Shown here in pieces: positions 13,957-22,900 of a stretch of 24,808 bases of DNA (its first letter is position 1; each line of letters begins with the position of its first letter). The notes under the pieces were generated by a model, which saw nothing but the letters and a program-made list of their open reading frames with translations, had not been told where the DNA came from and searched no databases. Source of the DNA: JBGFRR01 sp041695045 (lineage in GTDB: Bacteria; Bacteroidota; Ignavibacteria; UBA10030); contig JBGFRR010000126.1 of assembly GCA_041695045.1 (NCBI GenBank), forward strand, positions 1-24,808, in the 5' to 3' direction. A program made the position numbers and the translations under genes.

Positions 13957-16056
13957 TCACCGTTTTCCCTTCAGCTTCCGGTCCAAGAAATCTGCGGTCG
14001 CCTGAAACGCCTTCAGCCAGTTCGAGTGCAGCAAGAAGCTATGCACCTCATCGGGAAACACGAGTTGTTCAACCTCGACGCCCCGCTGGCGGAGCTTCTC
14101 GACTAACGCCACGGTTTCGGTGAACGACACGTTACGGTCGTCATCGCCGTGAATGACGAGCACCGGCGAGCGCCAGCTATCGACCGAGGCCATCGGCGAC
14201 GACTCAAAAGCTACGCGAGCACGCTCCGGGTCCTCGAGCGGATTGAAGTTCGGTACGAAGGTTCGGATCCCGACATTCCAGTCGTGTACACCGTGGATGT
14301 CAACGCCCGCCGCAAACAGTTCGGATGCACGTGCGAGTCCCAGGGCAGTCAGATAGCCGCCGTACGAGCCACCCCAGAGGCCGATCTTCTCCGGATCGAC
14401 ATCGGGACGATTCTTCAAGTACAGCCCCGCGCCGAGCACATCATTAAATTCGCTGGCGCCTGTTGCGCCGTACCTGAGCGCCTCGCGAAATTCCATCCCG
14501 TAGCCCGTACCACTGCGAAAGTTGATCGAAAGCACGAAGTATCCCCGGCTCGCTAAATACTGGTTCAGCGCATAGCTGTTGTGGTAGTAGCTGAGATAAT
14601 GCCAGCCGAGCAGCATTTGTCGTCGTGATCCGCCGTGAATAAAAATGACCGCAGGATACTTCTCGCCTCGTCGCCCCCTCGGAGGATGGAACAGTTGGGC
14701 AGGAATCTTCATCCCGTCGGCGGCGGTATAGATGACTTGCTCAGGTTCCACGAGAGCATTCGACGGAAAACTTTCTGGAATCGTCCGCGGCGCAAGTTCA
14801 CGCGACTCTCCCGACCCTACGAGAATCGCAGCATGCGCCGGTTTGCGCGCGTCCGATCGGAAAAAGGCAATCGCTTTGCCGTCGCCTGTAACAACGGGAT
14901 CCCACTCAATGCCTTTGCCTTTCGTCACCTGTACGGGGCGTCCTGCCGCAACGTTCACGCGCCAGAGGTGTCTTCGGTCAATGTCATCCTGGTTAGAATT
15001 AAAAACCACCTCGCGCCTATCAGGAGTGAGCGTTACATATTCCACCTCAAACTCTCCGGGCGTCAATAACTTCGCTTCGCCGCCCTGTGCAGAGACGGCG
15101 TAGAGGAGCGTCCAGCCATTGCGTTCCCAGGGAAAGACAAGCAGATCCCCGGCACACCAGAGAAGTTGGTTTGAGGCAACGACGCCGCGGAAAACACTTC
15201 CCACACCCTCCTGTGCACGCCAGACGACACGTCCGCGACTGGTCACAACATCTGCGACAAGAATCGACCACGGTGTGCCGCTGCGTTGAGGACCAAACAG
15301 TCCTACCCTCGTCGTTGATGGAGTGCGGAGGAAGGCCACACGTCTGCCATCCGGCGACCAGACGGGATTGCTGTCTCGATCTACCGAGGGTTCAAGGAAT
15401 TGCACTGTCTTCGCTGCCACATCATAGACACCGATGAAGCTGTGCTCACCCCTGCTGCTGACGAATGCGAGCTTCGAGCCGTCGGGCGACCAGCGAAGGG
15501 AGCCGGCGTTCCCACGCGCCTGCACCAACTGCGTCGGCTCTTTCACCGTATCCAGACGCGCCCAGTAGATTTGGCCGCGCCGGAGAAACGCAACAGCATC
15601 GCCTTTCGGAGAAATTGCCGGACTGTTTCCTTGTCCAATCTTTACCGGCGGCCCAGCTTCAAGAGAGATTCTCCAAATCGCCTGCTCGGCTCCTGCGGGA
15701 TTGCTGGTAGGGTTGGGAAACTCACCCTGCCGGTTGGGACCTCCACCACGCACGTAGACGATCGTTTTTGCATCGGGCAACCATCCAAGACTACTCAAGT
15801 CCTGCCCATCATCAACGGTGTATTGCGTGAGTTGACGGCCGTGGTACTCCGGCGGCTCAGCCACCCAGATATTGCGCACACCCTGAGCATTGTGTACCCA
15901 CGCAACCTTCCCCGCTCCGCCAGAGGCGGATGCAGCGGACAAACCGCTTGGAAAGGGGGCGCTCATAATCTGTTCGAGAGTGAACGACTGGCCGTGCAGC
16001 GCGTACGATAGCCATAGTGTGAGAAGGGATACAATAACAGTTCTGAAGGCTTTCAT
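13957..16056 (-). CDS. S9-family (prolyl oligopeptidase / DPP-like) secreted peptidase
   Basis: A 699-residue exported serine peptidase. A signal peptide (about 1-22, KAFRTVIVSLLTLWLSYALHG) precedes an N-terminal beta-propeller with TolB/WD40-like blades (ISPKGDAVAFL, WSPDGSKLAFVSS, WSPDGRRVAFLRT), then an alpha/beta-hydrolase domain. The catalytic triad is Ser564 in GGSYGG, Asp640 in HGDDDRNV and His672 in PDEVHSF. Members cleave dipeptides or acyl-amino acids from short peptides, so a periplasmic role in peptide use is likely. The start ATG at 16056 places the signal peptide correctly. It is monocistronic as far as can be seen. The residues SASGGAG at 43-49 derive from a palindromic repeat (15916-15930). 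Confidence 0.92.
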   Translation of the reverse strand: MKAFRTVIVSLLTLWLSYALHGQSFTLEQIMSAPFPSGLSAASASGGAGKVAWVHNAQGVRNIWVAEPPEYHGRQLTQYTVDDGQDLSSLGWLPDAKTIVYVRGGGPNRQGEFPNPTSNPAGAEQAIWRISLEAGPPVKIGQGNSPAISPKGDAVAFLRRGQIYWARLDTVKEPTQLVQARGNAGSLRWSPDGSKLAFVSSRGEHSFIGVYDVAAKTVQFLEPSVDRDSNPVWSPDGRRVAFLRTPSTTRVGLFGPQRSGTPWSILVADVVTSRGRVVWRAQEGVGSVFRGVVASNQLLWCAGDLLVFPWERNGWTLLYAVSAQGGEAKLLTPGEFEVEYVTLTPDRREVVFNSNQDDIDRRHLWRVNVAAGRPVQVTKGKGIEWDPVVTGDGKAIAFFRSDARKPAHAAILVGSGESRELAPRTIPESFPSNALVEPEQVIYTAADGMKIPAQLFHPPRGRRGEKYPAVIFIHGGSRRQMLLGWHYLSYYHNSYALNQYLASRGYFVLSINFRSGTGYGMEFREALRYGATGASEFNDVLGAGLYLKNRPDVDPEKIGLWGGSYGGYLTALGLARASELFAAGVDIHGVHDWNVGIRTFVPNFNPLEDPERARVAFESSPMASVDSWRSPVLVIHGDDDRNVSFTETVALVEKLRQRGVEVEQLVFPDEVHSFLLHSNWLKAFQATADFLDRKLKGKR
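15916..15930. repeat. TCCGCCAGAGGCGGA palindrome inside the S9 peptidase gene
   Basis: This perfect copy of the 15-bp palindrome also occurs intergenically at 17489-17503 and, with one change, at 17508-17522. On the gene strand it reads as SASGGA, just after the signal peptide, where a short flexible insertion is harmless. Confidence 0.7.
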
Positions 16057-16190
16057 CGGAAGCCCCTTATCGATGATTTATCTTATTCCCACGCTCCGCG
16101 TGGGAGCGACTTGACGAGCGATGTCGACTTTCAGTCGATGGCGACAGGCGATTTAGCCAATGTTTTTGGCCTAATGTACAACCGCTCAAC
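16057..16190. other. Intergenic region upstream of the S9 peptidase, hairpins
   Basis: CCCACGCTCCGCGTGGG (16088-16104) is a strong hairpin. TCGACTTTCAGTCGA and TTAGCCAA/TTGGCCTAA inverted arms follow (to about 16173). No coding signal is visible. The promoter of the peptidase is presumably here but not recognisable to me. Confidence 0.5.
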
Positions 16191-16198
16191 TTGATTTA

Positions 16199-16404
16199 CA
16201 CAAGTTGACCGCCTTGTTAGAAAAAGGGCTAAAGCCCTTGGTCTTGGGGGGATTTTCGACCCCCGACCTGAAGGTCGGGGCTATAGCCACGTCCCCGCCT
16301 GCCTCTTGGAACCCCCTGAGGCGGGCAGGCTTTAGGACGTGGACAACAATTCCAGACAATAATTTCTGGGGTTTTAACCCCTCACTCATGGCGGTCAACT
16401 TGAG
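16199..16404. mobile_element. 206-bp MITE-like element with 15-bp inverted ends and 8-bp target duplication
   Basis: The ends are CACAAGTTGACCGCC (16199-16213) and GGCGGTCAACTTGAG (16390-16404), which are inverted copies differing at one position. The element is flanked on both sides by TTGATTTA (16191-16198 and 16405-16412), a candidate 8-bp target-site duplication. No coding potential lies inside. The interior is a chain of hairpins: AGGGCTAAAGCCCT, GACCTGAAGGTC, CCACGTCC/GGACGTGG around a CCGCCTGCC stem, and GGGGTTTTAACCCC. It abuts the stop codon of the dioxygenase gene. The parent transposon is unknown; an 8-bp duplication is known for families such as IS66, ISL3 and IS1595. Confidence 0.7.
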
Positions 16405-16409
16405 TTGAT

Positions 16410-17228
16410 TTATTTATTCGAAAACAGCAATGGATTCAACTCGCTCGCTGCCACATCGCCCGGTTTTTGTCCCGGATGGAACACTTCCATATCCACTTTC
16501 CGGTGTTCGTTGTCCGGTTCGAGAATCCGCGTGCCGTCAGCGTAGTAGATGATGGTGATGACTTCCCGGCGGCACTGGCTGGAATTGCTGTGAGCAGAAT
16601 GCAGCAATCGTCCGGAATGAAACGTCGCATCGCCTGCCTTCAATTCGTAGCTGACGACGGGCGATTGCTGTTCGCGGATGATCCTCTCGAAATATTCCTG
16701 CGAGGTGTCCGAAATCGGCAGCGGCTTGAAGGCCGTGTTCGCGTGCGAGCCGGAGACGAAGCTCATCGATCCCATCTCTCGAGTCACGTCCACAAACGGC
16801 ATCCACATCGTAATGGTATGCTCGGTGTCGAGCGGCCAGTAGTAGTAATCCTGATGCCAGGGTGTTGGTTTGCCGCCCGGCTCTTTGATGAGAGCCTGGT
16901 CGTGATAGAGTCGTACGCCTTTCACTCCCATCAGGTCTGCCGCAATCTTGGCAAAGCGCTTTGCGAAGATGAACTCCAACACACGCGGATCGTGGCGCCA
17001 GACGTTCGTCACCTGCGTGAAGAGACTGCTGTAATCGGAAATCCGCCCCTGCGTATCCTCTCGCCGCACCACTTCCTCCACAACGCCCAGGATGAGGGGA
17101 CAAATGTAGCGGATCTCCTCGATCAAGCAAACGCCTTCGAGCAGGATGTGCCCATTCCGGCGGTACGCTTCGATCCGGTCGTCGGAGAGTTGATAGGGCT
17201 GGGAAAACGATGCGGGGGGAGATTTCAT
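16410..17228 (-). CDS. Phytanoyl-CoA dioxygenase (PhyH) family oxygenase
   Basis: A 272-residue non-haem Fe(II)/2-oxoglutarate-dependent dioxygenase of the PhyH family. The iron ligands are His125 and Asp127 in PWHQDYYYW and probably His210 in SGRLLHSAHSN. An arginine in CRREVITIIYY (220-221) would bind 2-oxoglutarate. Family members hydroxylate lipids or small secondary metabolites; the substrate cannot be deduced. There is no signal peptide, so it is cytoplasmic. The start ATG at 17228 gives a normal PhyH N-terminus (LSDDRIEAYRRNGHILLEGV). The TAA stop lies within the right target duplication of the MITE-like element, so insertion occurred exactly at the 3' end without changing the protein visibly. 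It stands alone between repeat elements. Confidence 0.88.
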   Translation of the reverse strand: MKSPPASFSQPYQLSDDRIEAYRRNGHILLEGVCLIEEIRYICPLILGVVEEVVRREDTQGRISDYSSLFTQVTNVWRHDPRVLEFIFAKRFAKIAADLMGVKGVRLYHDQALIKEPGGKPTPWHQDYYYWPLDTEHTITMWMPFVDVTREMGSMSFVSGSHANTAFKPLPISDTSQEYFERIIREQQSPVVSYELKAGDATFHSGRLLHSAHSNSSQCRREVITIIYYADGTRILEPDNEHRKVDMEVFHPGQKPGDVAASELNPLLFSNK

Positions 17229-17240
17229 ACACTTATGTAA

Positions 17241-17468
17241 CTCATGTTACGCAAACGGTATTTCACCCCTTCAGGGTGTTGTTTCATTGGCTTTGAATTC
17301 GGTTGGGGCGATGCCACCAAACTTACGTATACAACCCTTTCAGGGTCGATTGTGCGCATCTCCACGAAGTGGAAAAATATTCCAACCGAGGGCAAGGCCC
17401 TCGGAAATGACAAATCAAGAAATCATCTTGCCCTGTTAGGGCTACATATCTTCCGTGCATAACATCAG
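17241..17468. mobile_element. ~228-bp hairpin-rich repeat element with imperfect inverted ends
   Basis: The left end CTCATGTTACGCAAACGG and the right end CCGTGCATAACATCAG are imperfect inverted copies. Inside are ACCCCTTCAGGGTG, AACCCTTTCAGGGT, CCACGAAGTGG, CCGAGGGCAAGGCCCTCGG and GCCCTGTTAGGGC hairpins. No gene is credible. It has the same overall build as the element at 16199-16404 but different sequence, so it would be a second family. No clear target duplication is found. Confidence 0.5.
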
Positions 17469-17470
17469 CG

Positions 17471-17534
17471 GTCATGAATCTGGGTTTCTCCGCCAGAGGC
17501 GGATGGGTCCGCCAAAGGCGGATCAGTCATGAAT
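17471..17534. repeat. Two TCCGCC...GGCGGA palindromes between GTCATGAAT direct repeats
   Basis: TCCGCCAGAGGCGGA (17489-17503) and TCCGCCAAAGGCGGA (17508-17522) sit side by side. The pair is flanked by GTCATGAAT at 17471-17479 and 17526-17534, which could be a 9-bp duplication made on insertion. The first palindrome is identical to the one inside the S9 peptidase gene. Confidence 0.6.
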
Positions 17535-17622
17535 ATCTGCCTTCGTGTACACAAAAGCAAGCACACGCCGGTGAAACTTTTTTGCCGCAGTGCGAGTATA
17601 ACTCCTGTGTGCTTTTCTATCG

Positions 17623-17629
17623 AAAGGAG
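17623..17629 (+). promoter_or_regulatory. Ribosome-binding site deciding the start of the DUF5916 gene
   Basis: AAAGGAG followed by a seven-base spacer and ATG at 17637. This makes the upstream in-frame ATG at 17529 an unlikely start. Confidence 0.85.
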
Positions 17630-17636
17630 TAACTTC

Positions 17637-19868
17637 ATGCGGCTTATTGCGACGACGATGTGTTTGACGGTTCTCGGCAGTATTCTTTTTGCACAGCTTC
17701 CTCCCAATCAACAGAACTTCCGTGTCAACGCCGTCCGGATTGACAGGGATATCGAACTGACCGGCAGGTTGAGCGACCCTCTTTGGGCACTTGCACCGGA
17801 GGTTCCGATCAGTTTTGAGGTTCAGCCCGGCGAAAACATACCCGCTCCACAGCGCACCTTTGTCAAGATCTTGTACAACTCGGAATATTTTTACGCTGGC
17901 TTCGTCTGCTATGATACGGATATGGCACGGTTGCGCGCCAATGTCTCCGACCGTGACAAATTGTTCGATGACGACTTTGCTATACTCATTATCGATACCT
18001 ACGGGGACAATCAGCGCGCGTACCAGTTCTTTGTCAACCCGTTGGGCATTCAGGCAGATATTCTTCGCTCGGGAAACAATGAGGACTCCAGCTGGGATGC
18101 CATCTGGTATTCTGCTGCAGCCGTTGGCGACAGTTCGTGGACGGTCGAAATGGCCATTCCGTTCAAAAGCATCCGTTTTCCTCCCGTAGCAGAACAACGC
18201 TGGGTTATGATTGCAGGCAGGCACTACCCACGTTCCAGCCGGGCGTTTTTCTCCTGGACGCCGTTCGACCGGAACAACCCGTGCTTGCTCTGTCAGGGAG
18301 GGACACTCGAAGGAATCCAAGACGTCGAAGCAACAACGGCGCTGGAAGTGTTGCCCTACGTGGTCGGATTGCAGAGCGGCGCGCTGAACAACAGAGATAA
18401 TCCCTCGTCGGGTTTCGTGAACGGGGCATTCCGTGGACGCGTAGGCGGCGGTGTGAAGTATACGCCGAACCCGGGCCTTGTAATCGATGCGGTGATCAAT
18501 CCGGATTTTAGTCAGGTCGAGACCGATGCAAGCCAGATCAACGTCAATACAACGTTTGCACTTTTTTATCCTGAAAAACGTCCGTTCTTTTTAGAAGGAA
18601 CCGACCTGTTCAACACACGGATTTCCGCGTTCTATTCGCGGCAGATTAACAATCCCCTGGCCGCGGCAAAGGTAACGGGGAAATCCGGCGCGGTCTCGTT
18701 CGCCTACCTCGCCGCGGCGGACCGAAATTCTACGTTCATCATCCCGGGCGAAGAACGGAGCTCGTTCGTGACAAGCTCGCTCGAATCGTATTCCAACATC
18801 GCTCGTGCACGCTACGATATGGGAAACGAGTCGTTTGTTGGCGGGCTGCTGACCACACGAAATCTCTCAGGCGCTCATAACTACGTTGGCGGGATCGACT
18901 GGAACTATCTCTTCGCGGGGAATTTCTATTTCCGTGGACAGGTACTCGGTTCCTCGACGAAGGAGGTGAACGACCCGAACCTCTTTTCGAGCAGTCAGGG
19001 CTTCCGCAACACGAGCTTCGACGCAGGCCTCAACGGAGAATCTTACAGCGGCACGGCACTCCGCATAAGCCTTTCGAAGAATGCGAGGGATTTTAGCTAC
19101 AGCTTCGAGTATCGGGACATTTCTCCGACATTCCAGGCACACAACGGATTCATCACCAGCAACGACTCGCGAAGAATCCTTATCAATTCTTTGTACACCT
19201 GGTACCCCAATACGGCACTTGTGGATGTTGCATTTCTCTTCTCAGAAGGCGGGTTGCGGTTTAATTATTCCGGCGAACGCAAAGAGCGGTACTTCGTGAT
19301 CGGCGGCGGGATGAATATGAAGGCACAGACAAATTGGAACGTTGGGTTGATTGTCCTCGGTCAAGAACTATTTAAGGGGGCTTATTTCGACAACCTTCCG
19401 CGGATATCTTTTAATCTCGACTCACGGCCGTCGGATAGTTTTTCGTTCGGAGTCTCTGGGGACGTTGGACGCTACATTTATCGGAGCAGGATGCCGCGGT
19501 TGGGCGAGGGACATAACCTGAGTCCTCGCATCACGTTAAAGCCGACCGACAAGTTGCAGATCAACCTCTCCTATTCTCGCTCGCATCTCTCGAGCGTCGA
19601 AACGGGAGAATTGTTTTTTGATGGCTATATTGCAAGAGCGGTAGGTGTGTATCAATTTACACCGGAATTTTTCATACGTCTCATCAGCGAGTACAATCAG
19701 TTCAGCAAGTCCGTCCAATTTTATCCCCTCATCAGCTACAAGCTGAATCCCTTTACCATCTTCTACGCCGGATCGACGCATAATCTGCGCGAGTTCGACG
19801 AGCCCTCCGGCGTCTACCAAACCGAGCGACAGTTCTTTGTGAAGCTGCAGTATCTGTGGAGGGAGTAG
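17637..19868 (+). CDS. DUF5916 outer-membrane protein with N-terminal CBM9-like domain
   Basis: A 743-residue exported protein. A signal peptide (RLIATTMCLTVLGSILFAQ) is followed by a carbohydrate-binding family 9-like beta-sandwich (about 25-215; 'DPLWALAPE', 'LYNSEYFYAGFVCYD', 'VEMAIPFKSIRFP'). Next comes the DUF5916 region, with the hallmark NPDFSQVETDASQINVN and FYPEKRPFFLEGTDLF and a long run of amphipathic strands ending in FFVKLQYLWRE, typical of an outer-membrane barrel. The function of DUF5916 is not established; the CBM9-like part suggests glycan or oligosaccharide binding at the cell surface. The start is chosen from the strong AAAGGAG site; the frame opens 36 codons earlier inside repeat DNA. 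It is convergent with the SBBP protein gene. A related C-terminus is encoded at 23744-24808. Confidence 0.85.
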   Translation: MRLIATTMCLTVLGSILFAQLPPNQQNFRVNAVRIDRDIELTGRLSDPLWALAPEVPISFEVQPGENIPAPQRTFVKILYNSEYFYAGFVCYDTDMARLRANVSDRDKLFDDDFAILIIDTYGDNQRAYQFFVNPLGIQADILRSGNNEDSSWDAIWYSAAAVGDSSWTVEMAIPFKSIRFPPVAEQRWVMIAGRHYPRSSRAFFSWTPFDRNNPCLLCQGGTLEGIQDVEATTALEVLPYVVGLQSGALNNRDNPSSGFVNGAFRGRVGGGVKYTPNPGLVIDAVINPDFSQVETDASQINVNTTFALFYPEKRPFFLEGTDLFNTRISAFYSRQINNPLAAAKVTGKSGAVSFAYLAAADRNSTFIIPGEERSSFVTSSLESYSNIARARYDMGNESFVGGLLTTRNLSGAHNYVGGIDWNYLFAGNFYFRGQVLGSSTKEVNDPNLFSSSQGFRNTSFDAGLNGESYSGTALRISLSKNARDFSYSFEYRDISPTFQAHNGFITSNDSRRILINSLYTWYPNTALVDVAFLFSEGGLRFNYSGERKERYFVIGGGMNMKAQTNWNVGLIVLGQELFKGAYFDNLPRISFNLDSRPSDSFSFGVSGDVGRYIYRSRMPRLGEGHNLSPRITLKPTDKLQINLSYSRSHLSSVETGELFFDGYIARAVGVYQFTPEFFIRLISEYNQFSKSVQFYPLISYKLNPFTIFYAGSTHNLREFDEPSGVYQTERQFFVKLQYLWRE

Positions 19869-19967
19869 TGAGGGCGAGAGGGAAGAGGAGGTGAGGAGAT
19901 GTTTGGAATGATGGATAATTGGACGATGGGGTGAAAAAATCGTGCGAGGAAGTTTACCGAGAGCGAG

Positions 19968-22900
19968 TTAACGGACAAGCACCAGCTTTCTCGTTACCGA
20001 CGATCCCTTGGTTTCTAACCGACAAAAGTATACCCCGCTTCCGACATCGTTTGCTCCCCAAGTGAGCTCGTGAACGCCTGCAAGATGGAACGAATCCACG
20101 AGCGTTGCAATCTCTTCCCCAAGCATATTGAACAGTTTAAGCGTAGCGTGGCCTGCTTCCGGCAATTCGTATCGAATCGTCGTGCCGCTGTTGAACGGAT
20201 TCGGATAGTTGCTCCACAGGAACGCCACCTCGGGACGCGATTGACCTCCCCCCGCCGGTGAGAGCTTTGAGACCGTCACAATTCCCCATGTGCGGCCGGT
20301 CCGGCTTCCGACGAGGAACAGGTTTCCGGAAAAATCGACCGGCGTCACTTGAACGGTTGTATTCCCGGTCTGAAATTCCCACTGCACTGTTCCCTCTGGG
20401 CTGTACTTCACTATGTTGTCTGTGAATCCTTCCGATGTCTCGATCATGCCCGTTGCATAAACATTCCCCCCTATGTCAATTGCTAACGAACGGGAGAACT
20501 CGCTGGGGCGTTCGATGGCCCAGACCTGACGACCTCTTGTGTCGAATTTCACGAGAACAAGATTGGTTGAGCCGCCCGGTACTCTGCTGTAGTTATCCAC
20601 GAGCGCGTAAGCGTTTCCCTCTCGGTCAATCGAGAACTGGTTCAGGAACGAAGACTCTCCATGAGGCGCTTTGTAACGTGCGACCCACTGCTGCTGGCCC
20701 TGGGAGTTGTACTTCACAATGATCACTGTCAGCGTAAAGTCCTGCGCACGACTCCAGCCCGCAGCGTACGAGTTGCCGAGGGCGTCGACCTGTAAGTCCA
20801 GCGCACCGTTTAGGTACGCCGAAGGGTCCGTGTGCCATGACGACCAAAGCACAGAGCCATCTGCATTGTATTTTTCTACTACGATCGAGTTCGTTGTGCC
20901 TGTCCGTCTTCCCGTGCCGGAGACAAACACATGACCAGCCCCGTCGAGCGCGAGGGAGATCGACGTTGAGTAGTACGACTTCGGGCCTCGTACGACCCAT
21001 TGCTGTCGACCTTCCGAGTCATACTTGATGGTCGTGATCTCAGCATCCATCCCAGAGGTGGTGTGGAACGCCGCGCCGGTGACGTAGACATTCCCGTGTC
21101 GGTCGACTTCAATCGCTTCCGCCCCGTCCGGAAGGTAACTCGGTTCACCCAGGGGAGTGTAGCGAGCGACCCAGAGTTGGCGTCCCTCTGCACTGTACTT
21201 CACCGTCGCGTAATCCCGGTCGGTGTTGAGCCCTGAGCTTTCTCCCGTGACGTACACATTTCCTGACTGATCGACCTTGATCGCGGTGGGAAAGTCGTAG
21301 CTGCGTGCGGGTCCGTCATATCGCGCGGCCCACTGTAACATACCCCCTTTGTCATACTTCAGGGTCAAATAGTCGTAGGAGGTACCGACGGATAGGCCGG
21401 TTACATAAAGATTGCCAGAGGCATCGACGGTGCATGCCGTCGGCCATTCGTATGAGGTTCCCGGTGGCTCATACCGAGCCACCCACTGCTGTTGACCTTC
21501 TGGCGAATATTGCACGGTCGCAATGTCAATACTCCCTCCCGATCCTTGACTAAAACCTGCTACATGGATAGCTCCTGTGCTGGCCGCGAGAGCATGCGCT
21601 TGGTCGTACGCGTTCCCTGGACCGTTGTACCGTGCAAGCCACCGCCGCTCGCCCGTCGGTACATAACTGATTGTGATAAAGTCATCGCCATACTCGAATT
21701 GCCCCGGTCCTCTGCTCACACCCGCAACAATGATGTTTCCGGAACGGTCGAAGCTGATCGCTTCCCCCCAATCGAAGCCCTGCGCTAGTCCATCATAGCG
21801 ATCAGCCCACAGCACATCTCCTGTCGCACTGTACTTCAAGGTCAGAAGGTCACTGCTGCTACCAGCCTCGCCATCGCATCTTCCAGTAACGTATGCATTG
21901 CCGACAGAATCGACAATCATCGAGTAGGCCACATCCCCCCGACTGTAAATGCCATCGTACTGGCGCGCCCAAAGAAGATTACCACGAGTGTCGTATTTGA
22001 GCATGAAGATATCCGTCCCCATACCTGAGACAATGCTAGTAGTGCCGCCCAGAAATACGTTGCCGAACCGATCGAGCCCGATGCCGCTCATCCAATCATC
22101 GCCATTCTGCGGACTATTGTACCTCGCCAACCAACGAAGTGTTCCATCGGGAGCAGACTTGACAACGAATACATCGTCGCCGCTTTGGCTATAGCCCACA
22201 GTCCCGCCCGCAAAATAGATGTCGCCCGACGCATCCACCACAACTGCTTTGAACCAAGTCGATGCACTTCCCGGCATCACATAGTCAGCTAACCAGAGTC
22301 GCTCTCCCCCCTGACTGTATTTGACCGCCGTGGCAACAGATTGTGTAGCCGTCCTCATGAAGCCTGCAAGGATGATGTTCCCCTGTGGGTCGAGGCTTAC
22401 AGCCCACACCTTACCGCCGAGGTTACTCACTCCACTCTGTCTAGCAACCCATCGCTCAGCGCCGGCCGAGCTGTATTGCACTGTTGTCCATTCCACGATG
22501 CCGTCTGCGCGCTGACTCGTGCCGACAACAACGACGTTGCCGCTTGAGTCAACAACCAAACCGGTCGGATAATCATCACCTCCACTATCAAACCGTTTGA
22601 TCCAAACCTGCTGCCCTGACCGGTCATACTTAATTGTCACGAAATCGGTGCCGTAGGGTAAGTTCGAGCTGTAGCCAGCGACATAGATGTTGTCCGAGCG
22701 ATCGACCGCAATCGCAGTTGCCGCTGCTCTGCCAGCTGCAAGCTGTGAAGCGTATTCTCTCGACCATGCCACTTGCATACTATCTAGATTGACCTGACCA
22801 TTGAGGTGTCTCGCCCGAAACAAGGGGTTGGCGAAGCGCTCATACGGGAGCGTTGTTTCTACCATCCGGAGCCGAGGCTGCAAAAGCTTTCGAGAGTGAT

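Noticed and set aside
17529..17636. N-terminal extension of the DUF5916 protein
   Set aside because: The in-frame ATG at 17529 belongs to a direct repeat, the extension lacks a signal peptide, and a much better ribosome-binding site precedes ATG 17637.
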